Origin: Micromonospora sp. NBRC 110009 | Lineage (GTDB): Bacteria; Actinomycetota; Actinomycetes; Mycobacteriales; Micromonosporaceae | NCBI RefSeq assembly: GCF_030518795.1 | Contig: NZ_CP130427.1 | Location: forward strand, 1,612,001 to 1,676,000 | Length of the DNA: 64,000 bases | Direction: 5' to 3' | Shown here: one piece after another, positions 7,108 to 15,567 of the stretch | How positions within the stretch are numbered: the stretch's first letter is position 1 | How the letters are laid out: every line of letters begins with the position of its first letter | The notes under the pieces: generated by a model | The model's input: only the letters and a program-made list of their open reading frames with translations | Database searches by the model: none | Told to the model about the DNA's origin: nothing | Made by a program: the position numbers and the translations under genes

Positions 7108-8487
7108 CAGCGGGTCCTCCGCGCGGTTCCGCCAGCGCCACTGCGCCTCGGCGGCCGCGTCCCACAGCCGCTGCACGCTCGCGTCGTGCTCGACGCCGAG
7201 CCGGGCCGCCAGGCCGATCCCGTCGCCGCCGACCAGCCGCTGCGCCTCGGCGGCCAGCTCCGCGTCGAAGCCGAGCCGGCTGGTGCGCAGCGCGGCGAGC
7301 AGGCGCAGCTCGCGGAACTCGTGCGCCGCGACGAGGATCTGCTCGACCCGGCCGAGCAGCTCGTCCGCGCCCCGGGCGGGCTCGGCTCGCACCAGCGCCT
7401 CCACGGCGGCCAGCGCCGACCGCGCCTTGAGCGTGTCCCGCCGATCGACGAGGAAGCGGGCCATCGACTCGCGCAGCTCGGTCAGGCCGCTGCGCCGGAT
7501 CAGCTCGGCCGAGAGCTTGGCCCGGGTGTCGCAGCCGGTCCGGATCAGGGTGGTCGCCAGCCGGAGCCCGAAGAGCCCGAGCCGGTCCAGCAGTGCGGCG
7601 CGGACCCCGGCGTCCAGCCGCAGCGGCAGGTCGCCGCGGAGGAAGCGGTCGGCGGAGAGCAGGTGCGGCTCCAGCTCCGGACGGGACACCCGGGCCAGCG
7701 CCGCGAGCACCGCGAAGTCCGACTCGCTGAGGATCCGACCGGCCAGGCCGAGCAGGCCGCTGCACGGGACGACGTTCACGCAGAGCGCGTCCACCCGGGG
7801 ATCGCGGTGCTGCCGCCGGGCGAGCTGGCGGGCGGTGAGCAGCCCGTCGATCCGTCCGCCGCCGGTCTCGTCCACCCGGGACAGCACCATGACGACGTTG
7901 ATCGCGGCGGCCTGCCCGACCGCGCTCTCCCGGGTGCCCTCCAGCACCCGCAGGTCGCTGTCGCGTCCGTCCCGAGTCAGGTACAACACCGCGTCCGCGT
8001 CGCGCAGCACCCGGTCCATCACGGATGCCCGGTCCTGCTCGTCGAGACCGGTGGCCGGGGTGTCGATCAGGGTCACCTGGCGCAGCGTCCGGGTCGGCCA
8101 GCGCACCACGACGTCCCGCAGCTCACCCGCCCGCCAGCCGACCAGGTCCACCCGCATCCCGGTCGGCGACTTGACGATTGCCAGCTCCTGTGGCGGGTGA
8201 CCGGTGGAGTAGGCGGTGGCGCGCGGCTGCGCCCCGTCCTCGTACCAGGTGAAGAGGCTGCTGCCGTCCACCCCGTCGATCGGCGCGACCTCCTCGCCCA
8301 TGAGCGCGTTCAGCAGCGTCGACTTGCCGGACCGCCACGGGCCGGCGACGGCGATCCGCAGCGGCTGCTCCAGCCGGGCCAGCTCGTGCCGGAGCTGGTC
8401 GGTCGCCCGCGGGTTGTCCCGGTAGAGCTGGAGGGCCTGGTGCAGCAGCCCCCACACGGCCTCGTCCAGCCGCAGCCCGACGGTCAT
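7021..8487 (-). CDS. iniC: Dynamin-like GTPase, IniC-like
   Basis: The 488-residue protein has a P-loop GPWRSGKST at 49-57, the switch segment VTLIDTPATG (DxxA instead of the usual DxxG) and a divergent base-recognition motif SRVD. A long helical C-terminal half follows, without an obvious membrane helix. Size and position, directly after an IniA-like GTPase with an ATGA overlap, match IniC of the mycobacterial iniBAC operon. Bacterial dynamin-like proteins remodel membranes as pairs. The altered G3 and G4 motifs suggest weaker or different nucleotide handling than in the partner. Confidence 0.82.
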   Translation of the reverse strand: MTVGLRLDEAVWGLLHQALQLYRDNPRATDQLRHELARLEQPLRIAVAGPWRSGKSTLLNALMGEEVAPIDGVDGSSLFTWYEDGAQPRATAYSTGHPPQELAIVKSPTGMRVDLVGWRAGELRDVVVRWPTRTLRQVTLIDTPATGLDEQDRASVMDRVLRDADAVLYLTRDGRDSDLRVLEGTRESAVGQAAAINVVMVLSRVDETGGGRIDGLLTARQLARRQHRDPRVDALCVNVVPCSGLLGLAGRILSESDFAVLAALARVSRPELEPHLLSADRFLRGDLPLRLDAGVRAALLDRLGLFGLRLATTLIRTGCDTRAKLSAELIRRSGLTELRESMARFLVDRRDTLKARSALAAVEALVRAEPARGADELLGRVEQILVAAHEFRELRLLAALRTSRLGFDAELAAEAQRLVGGDGIGLAARLGVEHDASVQRLWDAAAEAQWRWRNRAEDPLLRLAQRRGAQVVVRSCEGMLAELAEGGR

Positions 8488-10343
8488 GCCCGGGGCCCCA
8501 GGGACGCCGGGGCGGGCCGGGCACCGGCCAGCTGCTGCGCCTGCTCGAAGAGCGTGGCCAGCCGGGTCATCTTCAGCCGGAGCTCGCGCTGCCGCTGGTC
8601 ACGGACCGCCGCATCGGTGTCGGCCGCCTGCTTGGCGCTGCGGAACGACCGGATGATGGCCTCCTGCAGTTCCTCGGTCAGCGCGGTGAAGTGATCCCGG
8701 AGCATCCGCTGCACCTGCCGGGCGGCGTCCCGGCGGTCCTTGGTGATCCGGACGAAGAAGTCGTCGACGTGCCGCTGGACCGCCGTCTTGACGACCGACT
8801 GGCGGCGGCGGAGCAGCTGCCTGCTCTCGTCCCGGATGCTCTTGCCGCCGAGCAGGGCACCGACGCCGACCGAGAGCGGGTTGATCATCGGCAGGCCGGC
8901 CAGCGTGGTCGCCAGGCCGATCATCAGCATGCCGCCGTACGAGCCGCGCATGCCGGTGATCACCTTCTGGGTCGGGGTGAACCGGTCGATGTTGGGCCGT
9001 TCGATGTCCGGCAGCCGGTCGCCGAGGTCCGCCGGGGTCGTCATCGACCAGGGCGGCAGCACGTCACCGCCGTACCGGGCGAAGTTGCCGGCCACCCGGC
9101 GGGCGGCCCAGTCGCAGCGCTGCACCAGCCACTCGTGGTTCGCCGCCGCCGCCTCCACCAGGCTCCGCTCCAGCCAGTCCTGGAAGTCGTCCCAGCTGAC
9201 CAGCGGGTCGGCCGCGTCGAACGTCTCGTCGACCATGCGCAGGATCTGTCGGGTCCGGTCACGCAGGTCGTACTCGATGTCGGCGAGCAGGTCGGCCATC
9301 TCGTCGGCGAGCGTGTTCTGCCACCTCGTGGAGCAGCGGCGCAGCTCGTCGACCTCCCGCTGCGCCGCGTGCAACCGGGCGATCGGGCCGGACTGCTCCT
9401 CGGCCTCCTGGCTCGCCAGGTCGGCGCGCAGCGGCGCGGCGAGCTGTTCCACCACGGTCCGGGCGATCACCCCGACGGCGGCGCGGGCCAGCCGGTCGGA
9501 CTTGTCGGCGAGGTCCCGCTGCAGCCGGGCGATCAGCACGGGGAAGCCGGACTCGGCGTTGAGTTCCCGGTCGTCGCCGACGGCCGCGCGCAGCCGCAGC
9601 GCCGCCGAGACCGGAATCACCGGTGCCGGCACGCCGGCGTCGGCGAGGTGCTGCCGGTTGCGCTCGGCGACCGCACGCCAGTCCGGTACGAGATCGGTCT
9701 TGGTCTGCACCACCACCACGTTCGGGTGCGACCGGGCGACGTGCAGCAGCATGGTCAGCTCGCCGGCGGAGAGCTCCCGGGTGGAGTCGGAGACCAGCAG
9801 CACGGTATCCGCCCCGGCCGGCGCGGCGGCCGGGCCGGCCGCGCCGAGCGCGGCGACCTCGTCGGTGCCCGGGGTGTCCACCAGCACCAGCCCGGCGCCG
9901 AGCAGCGCGCGGGACAGTCCGATCTCGACGTACGCCGGGCCGGCGCCGGGCCGGCGGCCGAGCGTGCCGGCCACCCCCGCGGCGACCTGGTCCAGCGGTA
10001 CCGGGATCCGCTCGGCGGCCGCCGGGACCGTGGTGCCGGCGGGCCGGCCGGGGGTCGCCGGCGGCGCCTGCACCACGGTGGCCGAAGGCACCTCGGCGTG
10101 CTGCACCACGGTCGGCAGCACGGTGGTGCGGCCGTCGCCGACCGGGCAGGCCGGCGCGTTGATGATGGCGTTGACGAGCTGGCTCTTGCCCTGGTGCGAC
10201 TCGCCGATGACCAGGACGCGCAGCCTGGGGTCGAGCAGTTGGACCCGTTTCTGCCGCACCGTCTGGAGCAGGTCACCTCGCCCGTGTGCACTGCACGTAC
10301 GGGCGATCTCGTCGAGCACGTCCAGCCAGATCGCCGCGATCAC
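8484..10343 (-). CDS. iniA: Dynamin-like membrane-remodelling GTPase, IniA-like
   Basis: The 619-residue protein has the G1 motif GESHQGKS (47-54), G3 DTPGTD and G4 TKTD, the pattern of bacterial dynamins. A hydrophobic hairpin in the second half (MLMIGLATTLAGLPMI, then NPLSVGVGALLGGK) corresponds to the lipid-inserting paddle of IniA. Long helical stalk segments flank it. Mycobacterial IniA remodels membranes and is induced by cell-wall drugs. I chose the GTG at 10343 because the conserved part begins VIAAIWLDVLDEIAR and a GATAAT -10-like box (10376-10371) lies 27 nt upstream. It overlaps the next GTPase by ATGA. Confidence 0.85.
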   Translation of the reverse strand: MIAAIWLDVLDEIARTCSAHGRGDLLQTVRQKRVQLLDPRLRVLVIGESHQGKSQLVNAIINAPACPVGDGRTTVLPTVVQHAEVPSATVVQAPPATPGRPAGTTVPAAAERIPVPLDQVAAGVAGTLGRRPGAGPAYVEIGLSRALLGAGLVLVDTPGTDEVAALGAAGPAAAPAGADTVLLVSDSTRELSAGELTMLLHVARSHPNVVVVQTKTDLVPDWRAVAERNRQHLADAGVPAPVIPVSAALRLRAAVGDDRELNAESGFPVLIARLQRDLADKSDRLARAAVGVIARTVVEQLAAPLRADLASQEAEEQSGPIARLHAAQREVDELRRCSTRWQNTLADEMADLLADIEYDLRDRTRQILRMVDETFDAADPLVSWDDFQDWLERSLVEAAAANHEWLVQRCDWAARRVAGNFARYGGDVLPPWSMTTPADLGDRLPDIERPNIDRFTPTQKVITGMRGSYGGMLMIGLATTLAGLPMINPLSVGVGALLGGKSIRDESRQLLRRRQSVVKTAVQRHVDDFFVRITKDRRDAARQVQRMLRDHFTALTEELQEAIIRSFRSAKQAADTDAAVRDQRQRELRLKMTRLATLFEQAQQLAGARPAPASLGPRA

Positions 10344-10370
10344 CGCACCAAGTGTGCGGATTTCAGCGCA

Positions 10371-10424
10371 ATTATCAAGAGGGCCCGTCACCGCAGCGGA
10401 AGCGGGAGGCCGGCGAACCGGCCT
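10371..10424 (-). promoter_or_regulatory. Hairpin and internal promoter between the iniB-like and iniA-like genes
   Basis: Reading the reverse strand after the iniB stop, a 7-bp stem AGGCCGG/CCGGCCT with a 4-nt loop (10424-10407) is flanked by further partial pairing. It is followed by GATAAT at 10376-10371, a near-consensus -10 box. The arrangement suggests partial termination after iniB and a separate promoter for the two GTPases. Confidence 0.45.
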
Positions 10425-10446
10425 GCCGCCCCCGCTGAGCCGTGCG

Positions 10447-11397
10447 TCAGAACAGGCCGCCCAGCAGGCCGCCGTCGGAGCCGGCGTGCACATCGGTGTG
10501 GACGGTGGTGTCGCTGTGGGTCCCGGAGTCGCCGGTCAGTCCGCCGGTGAGCCCGCCGACCGTGCCGGTGACGCCGTTGACCGTGCCGCCGACGCCGGAC
10601 AGGGTGCCGTCCACGTGCTGGGTGACGGCGTCCACCGTGGCCGGAACGTGCACCGACGGCACCACGCCGGTGCCGTCACCCAGGCCGAGCCCGCCCAGGG
10701 TGTGGTCGACGCCGAGCGAGCCGACGACGCCGTCGACCTGGGCCTGCGTGCCGGACAGGACGCCCAGGTCACCGCCGAGCACGTCGCCGTGGAGCACGCC
10801 GGCCTCGGTGGCGCCGAGCGGGTTGGCGACCGTGCCGGCGACGTCCCCGACCACCGGGCTGGTCACGCCGTCCACGCTGCCCACCACGTCCGCGTCGAGG
10901 GTGTGCGCCACGTCGTGCACCCCGGTCAGGTCGGTGGCGAGGCCACCCGGCCCGATGCCCACGCCGATCCCCGGCAGCACGGCCGCCCCGGCGTACCCGC
11001 CGAGCGGGTCGACCGCGATGGCGCCCAGCGCGCCGGCCGTGGCGTCCACGCCGCTGTGGGTGCTGTTGACGCTGATCTGCTCCGGCACCGCCTGGAGCTG
11101 GCCGATCACGTCGGTGGCGTCCGTGGTGAGCGGGTCGATCCCGAGCTGACCGGCCACCGGGGCCACCGACGCGAGGCCCGCCCCGGGGGCGTAGTCGACC
11201 ACCAGCGGAACCACGTCCTGCACGTCGGCGGCGGTGACGTCGGTGAGCCCCGCGGCCTGCAGCGCACCCTCCGGGTCGAGGTCGAAGGCCGACCGCGCGT
11301 CCGGGTCGGTCAGCAGGTTGAGCACGAAGTCGTGCAGGGTCTGTTGCGAATCCACGCTCTGGTGCGAATTAACCTGCGCGGTCTGCTGCGAATCCAT
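10447..11397 (-). CDS. iniB: IniB-like Gly/Val-rich protein
   Basis: The 316-residue protein opens with Gln/Ser repeats (MDSQQTAQVNSHQSVDSQQT). The conserved IniB N-terminal domain follows: LHDFVLNLLTDPDARSAFDL, then PEGALQAAGLTDVTAADVQD. After residue 90 it becomes a low-complexity Gly/Val/Asp/Thr sequence rich in short repeats (GVGGTVNGVTGTVGGLTGGL) and it ends GGLLGGLF. No classical signal peptide is visible. IniB accompanies IniA/IniC in the cell-wall-stress operon of mycobacteria; its molecular role is unknown. GAGGAGA sits 4 nt before the ATG. Confidence 0.85.
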   Translation of the reverse strand: MDSQQTAQVNSHQSVDSQQTLHDFVLNLLTDPDARSAFDLDPEGALQAAGLTDVTAADVQDVVPLVVDYAPGAGLASVAPVAGQLGIDPLTTDATDVIGQLQAVPEQISVNSTHSGVDATAGALGAIAVDPLGGYAGAAVLPGIGVGIGPGGLATDLTGVHDVAHTLDADVVGSVDGVTSPVVGDVAGTVANPLGATEAGVLHGDVLGGDLGVLSGTQAQVDGVVGSLGVDHTLGGLGLGDGTGVVPSVHVPATVDAVTQHVDGTLSGVGGTVNGVTGTVGGLTGGLTGDSGTHSDTTVHTDVHAGSDGGLLGGLF

Positions 11398-11682
11398 GGT
11401 TCTCCTCGAACGTACGTCAGCGACGGTCCTGCGTCGGCAGTGACGCTATGGCCGGGGGTCTGCGGTGGTCATCGGGGCGCGTCCCGCAACCGGCCGCGCC
11501 CGGTTAGGGTCATCACCCCCTCGGGCGTTAGGGGGATAGGGGGACGCGGGACGGTCAGAGTTAGGGTACGGAGGCGGCAGCCATCTCTGGTACGAACGTA
11601 TGAGCCCACGGGTTTCGCCGCGGGTGGGTCGCCACGGTGCCGACACCGTCGCCAGCGCCACTCGCGGTGGAGGAAGAAACGA
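11398..11682. promoter_or_regulatory. Shared divergent control region of the ini-like and Hsp70-regulator operons
   Basis: This 285-bp gap separates the iniB-like gene (reverse) from the Hsp70 gene (forward). Three TTAGGG hexamers on the + strand lie at 11504-11509, 11528-11533 and 11561-11566. On the reverse strand TAGCGT (11448-11443) is a fitting -10 box about 45 nt before the iniB ATG. TACGAACGTA near 11590-11600 is a small palindrome on the Hsp70 side. No small gene is seen. Confidence 0.5.
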
Positions 11683-12939
11683 ATGCCGTACGTCCTGGGG
11701 ATGGACATCGGGAGCACCAGCACCACCGCCGCGGTGGCCCGGTGGCGGGGCGAGACCTGGGCCCGTCCCGAGGTGGTCGCGCTGGGCGGCGCGTCCCACG
11801 CCGTACCGTCGGTGCTGCACCTGGCGCCGGACGGGTCGCTCACCGTGGGCGAGGCCGCCACCGACGACTGCAGCCGGGTCACCCGCGACTTCGTCCGCCG
11901 GATCGGCGACGACGTGCCCCTGCTGCTCGGCGGTGAACCCTGCGCGCCGCAGACGCTGGTGGCGGAACTGGCGATGTGGGTGGTGGAACGGGTCTCCGCC
12001 CGGGAAGGCGAGTTCGCCGAAGCCGTCGTGCTCAGCCACCCCGCGGGATGGGGCCGGCACCGGCGCGACCTGCTGCACCGGGCGCTCCGGGACCTGGGCC
12101 TGCGCAACGTCACGCTGCTCCCCCGCCCGGTCACGGTCGCCGAGAGCCACGCCGCCCGAGGCTTCCCGGGCACCACCGCCGCCGTCTACGCCCTCGGCGG
12201 CAACACCTTCGAGGCGGCTCTGGTCCGGCGCGTCCCGGGTGGCACCTACGAGGCGTTCGGCCTGGCGCAGAGCCTGGAGACCGCCGCCGGCAGCGACTTC
12301 GACGAGGCGCTCGCGGAGCACGTCCGGACCGTGCTCGGCCGGGAGTTCGGCGCAGGCCGAGCACCGCACCCGACGCCGCACGGACTGCTGCCGGCGTGCG
12401 ACCGGGCCAAGCGCGAGCTGACCGTCGCCACGGAGACCGACGTCCTGCTGACCCCGCCGACGGGCCCGGTCCGGGTGCCGGTGACCCGGGCACAGTTCGA
12501 GGACCTGATCCGGCCGGCGGTGCGGGCGGGCGTCGAGCTGCTGATCCGCACCGTACAGTCGGCCGGCCTGGCGCCCACGCAGCTCGACGGCGTCCTCCTC
12601 GCCGGCGGATCGGCCCGGATCCCGCTGGTCACCGAACTGCTCGCCGCGGCCGTTCCGGTCCCCGTCGAGGTGGAGCCGGATCCCCAGCTGACCGCCGCGA
12701 CCGGGGCGGCGCTCGCCGCCGGCCAGGTGGTCTCACCGCGCCCCCGCCGGCCGGCCCCGGCGGCCGCGACCAGGCCGGTCAGTGGCGCCGCGGCGCCGGT
12801 CCCGGCGTGGCCACTCCCCGAGCCCGAGCACACCGTCCACGGCGAGCCACCACCCCGTCCCCCGGTCCGGATCACCCCGCTGAGCCTGCCGAAGGCGTCC
12901 CGCCTGGCGTTGGCCCGGGGCCGGGGACGCGAAGGATGA
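11683..12939 (+). CDS. Hsp70-family ATPase-domain protein without substrate-binding domain
   Basis: The 418-residue protein has an actin/Hsp70 nucleotide-binding domain: phosphate-1 loop GMDIGSTSTT (6-15), phosphate-2 loop VYALGGNTFEAAL (168-180) and adenosine loop VLLAGGSARIPLV. After about residue 350 it is a Pro/Ala-rich tail with no substrate-binding domain. Positions equal to the DnaK catalytic residues are changed: Glu171 corresponds to Arg148 (LLPRPV) and Asp194 to Ala170. It may therefore bind nucleotide without efficient hydrolysis. GGAGGAAG precedes the ATG, and the stop overlaps the LuxR gene as ATGA. Confidence 0.85.
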   Translation: MPYVLGMDIGSTSTTAAVARWRGETWARPEVVALGGASHAVPSVLHLAPDGSLTVGEAATDDCSRVTRDFVRRIGDDVPLLLGGEPCAPQTLVAELAMWVVERVSAREGEFAEAVVLSHPAGWGRHRRDLLHRALRDLGLRNVTLLPRPVTVAESHAARGFPGTTAAVYALGGNTFEAALVRRVPGGTYEAFGLAQSLETAAGSDFDEALAEHVRTVLGREFGAGRAPHPTPHGLLPACDRAKRELTVATETDVLLTPPTGPVRVPVTRAQFEDLIRPAVRAGVELLIRTVQSAGLAPTQLDGVLLAGGSARIPLVTELLAAAVPVPVEVEPDPQLTAATGAALAAGQVVSPRPRRPAPAAATRPVSGAAAPVPAWPLPEPEHTVHGEPPPRPPVRITPLSLPKASRLALARGRGREG

Positions 12940-15524
12940 CCACGATGATCATGAGCAGTGCCCTCGCCGACCCCCGGCCGGCGCTGGGCCACGGGCCGAC
13001 CGTCCTGCTCGAGGCGGTGGCCGCGGACCCCGGCGCTCCGCTGGCCGTCGGCGTGACGGGTCCCGGCGGCCACGGGAAGACCGCCCTCCTCGCCGCGCTG
13101 GCGCGCGCCTACCGGCAGGCCGGGATCCCCGTGCTGGAGGGCGCGCCCAACCCGTCCGGGGAGGTCGACGCCGAAGCGGTGCTGCTGGTCGACGACGCCC
13201 ACCTGCTCGACGACGCGCGGCTCGGGACGCTGCGCCGGCTGGTGGTGGCCCGCCGGCACCGGCTGCTGCTCGGCTACCGCCCGTGGCCCCGGTCCGCGGC
13301 ACTGGCCGAGCTGACCGACGCGCTGAAGCGGACCGGGCGTCAGGTGGTGCTCACTCCGTTCACCGCCGAGCAGACCGGCGCCTACCTCGCCGCCGTGCCC
13401 GAGCTCGGCCGGCGGAGCGACCTGATCGCCTTCGTGCACGGACAGACCGGCGGCGTGCCGCGCGACGTCGAGCGGCTGGTCCGTGGGCTACGCGGGCAGG
13501 AGAACGGCGCCGGCGTCCCGGCCGAGCCACCCCGGCCGGCCGTCCTCCAGTTCGGACCGGAGCTGGAGGAGCTGGCGCCGGACCTCCGGCGGTTGCTGCT
13601 CGCCGTCGCGGCGGGCGTGCCGCTGCCGGTGGACCTGCTCGGCGCGCTGCTCGACCGGGCGCCCGAGGCGGTGCACGACCTGGTCACCGCCACCAGGGCG
13701 GCGGGCCTGCTCGGTGCCGACGGCCGGCTCGCGCCGATGGTGCGGCGGGCGGTCATCGCGCTCAGCCCGAGCACCGAACGCACCGCGGTGTGGCGCCGGC
13801 TCACCGAGTTGCAGCTCGGCCGGGGCGCGCCGGTCCTCCCGCTGGTCCGCTCGCTGCGCGCGGACGCCGCACTCGGCGACTGCCCGGCCCCGGCGCTGGC
13901 CGCCGCGGCGGAGGAGGCGCTGGCGGCGGACCCGGCGCTCGCGGCCGAACTCTTCGCCGCGGCCACGGCGGCCGGCCTACCGGCTGGTGCCCGCCAGGCG
14001 GCCGCCGCGGCGCTCGCCGGCGACCTGGACACCGCCCTCCGGTTGGCGGACCGGCTACTCGCGACGGCCACCCCGGCCGACCGGCGGGAGGCGGCGACGG
14101 TGGCCGCGACGGCGCTGGCGCACCGCGGTCAGGTCGACCGGAGCGTCGAGCTGTACCGGTGGTCGGGCACCGCCTCGGCCAGGGCGTTCGCCATCGTCGG
14201 GGCGGTCGCCGCCGGGCGCCCGACCGCCGACCCGGACGCGCCGGGTGACGCCCCGGACGCCAATCCCCCCACCCTGCACTCAAGCGCCGCCCGACTGATG
14301 GCCGAGGGGGTACGCGAGAGCCTCGCCGGGCCGCCGACCACCGCGCTCTCCACGCTGGTGCAGGCGGCGGCGTTACTGGAACCGGACGGCCGGGCCGCGC
14401 TCCTGCCGGACAGCCCGGCGGCGCTCGCCGCGTTGACGGCGATCCACTGTGCCGAGCTGGACATCGCCGAGGGGGTGCTGGACCGGGCCGTGGCGACGGG
14501 CATCGGCGGGCCGCTGATGGACCGTCGCCACCGGCTGTTGCAGGCCTGGATCCTGATGGTCCGGGGGCACACGGTCGCCGCGGCCGAGCGCCTGGCCACG
14601 GTGGCCACCGGCGACCGACCGCTGGAGTCGCGCGACCTGCTCCTGGCCAGTGCGCTCGAGCTGGGCATCGCCCGGCGCAACAGCGACCTCGGGGCGTTGC
14701 AACGCGGTTGGGTGCCCGCGCTGGAGGCGGTGGTCCGGCACCCGGTCGACCTGTTCACCCTGCTGCCGCTGGGCGAGCTGGCCGTCGCCGGCGCGCGGCT
14801 CGGCGATCTGGCCCGGCTGGAGCCGTACCTGCGGGAGGCCCGGCTGCTGCTGGACCGGCTCGGCGGCCCGGCCCTGTGGAGCGCGCCGCTGCACTGGACC
14901 GGCCTGCACGCCGCGATCCTGACCGAGGAACCAGCCGTCGCCGACGAGCACGTCGCCGCCCTGCTCGCCGCGGCCGACCACAGCCGGTACGCCGCCGTGG
15001 TCGCCGCGGCCGCCGCGAGCTGGGTCGAGGTGCTGCGCGGGGTGGTCGACCCGGCCCGGGTGGAGGCCGCCGCCCGGGGGCTGCACGACGCCGGGTTGCG
15101 CTGGGACGCCGCCCGCCTCGCCGGGCAGGCCGCCATCCGCACGTCGGACCGGCGGGCGATGACCAGCCTGCTGGAGTGTGCCCGGGTGCTCCAGGGCCGG
15201 CCCGCCACGGCCCGGGACGCGCCGCCCAGCGCGGCGGCCGACGGCAGCTCGCCGGTCGCCGACGCCGTCACCGGCCCCGGGCAGAACCCGCTCAGCGACC
15301 GCGAACACGAGGTTGCCGAGCTGGTGCTGGCCGGACTGACCTACCGGGAGATCGGCGACCGGCTCTTCATCTCGGCGAAGACGGTGGAGCACCACGTGGC
15401 CCGGATGCGGTCCCGGCTGAACTGCGCCAACCGGGCGGAGCTGCTGGCCCTGCTGCGCACCGTCGTCGCGGACCGGTCGAGCACACCGGCCCGACAGCCG
15501 TGGCCGGAACGGACCGCGCGGTGA
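12936..15524 (+). CDS. LuxR-family (LAL type) ATP-binding transcriptional regulator
   Basis: The 862-residue protein has an N-terminal AAA/STAND-like ATPase with Walker A GPGGHGKT (42-49) and Walker B LLVDDAHLLDD. A long helical repeat-like middle follows, and then a C-terminal LuxR helix-turn-helix (LSDREHEVAELVLAGLTYRE, then SAKTVEHHVARMRSRL). Proteins of this LAL layout activate transcription after sensing a small molecule or partner protein through the central repeats. The ATGA overlap with the Hsp70 gene links them tightly. I infer that it senses the Hsp70-like protein or regulates the shared divergent region. Confidence 0.9.
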   Translation: MTTMIMSSALADPRPALGHGPTVLLEAVAADPGAPLAVGVTGPGGHGKTALLAALARAYRQAGIPVLEGAPNPSGEVDAEAVLLVDDAHLLDDARLGTLRRLVVARRHRLLLGYRPWPRSAALAELTDALKRTGRQVVLTPFTAEQTGAYLAAVPELGRRSDLIAFVHGQTGGVPRDVERLVRGLRGQENGAGVPAEPPRPAVLQFGPELEELAPDLRRLLLAVAAGVPLPVDLLGALLDRAPEAVHDLVTATRAAGLLGADGRLAPMVRRAVIALSPSTERTAVWRRLTELQLGRGAPVLPLVRSLRADAALGDCPAPALAAAAEEALAADPALAAELFAAATAAGLPAGARQAAAAALAGDLDTALRLADRLLATATPADRREAATVAATALAHRGQVDRSVELYRWSGTASARAFAIVGAVAAGRPTADPDAPGDAPDANPPTLHSSAARLMAEGVRESLAGPPTTALSTLVQAAALLEPDGRAALLPDSPAALAALTAIHCAELDIAEGVLDRAVATGIGGPLMDRRHRLLQAWILMVRGHTVAAAERLATVATGDRPLESRDLLLASALELGIARRNSDLGALQRGWVPALEAVVRHPVDLFTLLPLGELAVAGARLGDLARLEPYLREARLLLDRLGGPALWSAPLHWTGLHAAILTEEPAVADEHVAALLAAADHSRYAAVVAAAAASWVEVLRGVVDPARVEAAARGLHDAGLRWDAARLAGQAAIRTSDRRAMTSLLECARVLQGRPATARDAPPSAAADGSSPVADAVTGPGQNPLSDREHEVAELVLAGLTYREIGDRLFISAKTVEHHVARMRSRLNCANRAELLALLRTVVADRSSTPARQPWPERTAR

Positions 15525-15567
15525 GCCGAAAGCGCGGCGACCGTCGGTCGGCCGGACGGAGCGGGAC

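Noticed and set aside
11504..11566. TTAGGG repeats as telomere- or integration-related sequence
   Set aside because: Only three spaced copies within a promoter region. Actinomycete telomeres are palindromic and not of this type.
8691..12939. Very long forward open frames opposite the GTPase and iniB-like genes
   Set aside because: They are antisense frames kept open by the high GC content. They show no family motif and are rich in Arg/Gly/Pro/His, while the reverse-strand proteins have clear domains. Only the part from 11683 (Hsp70) is real.
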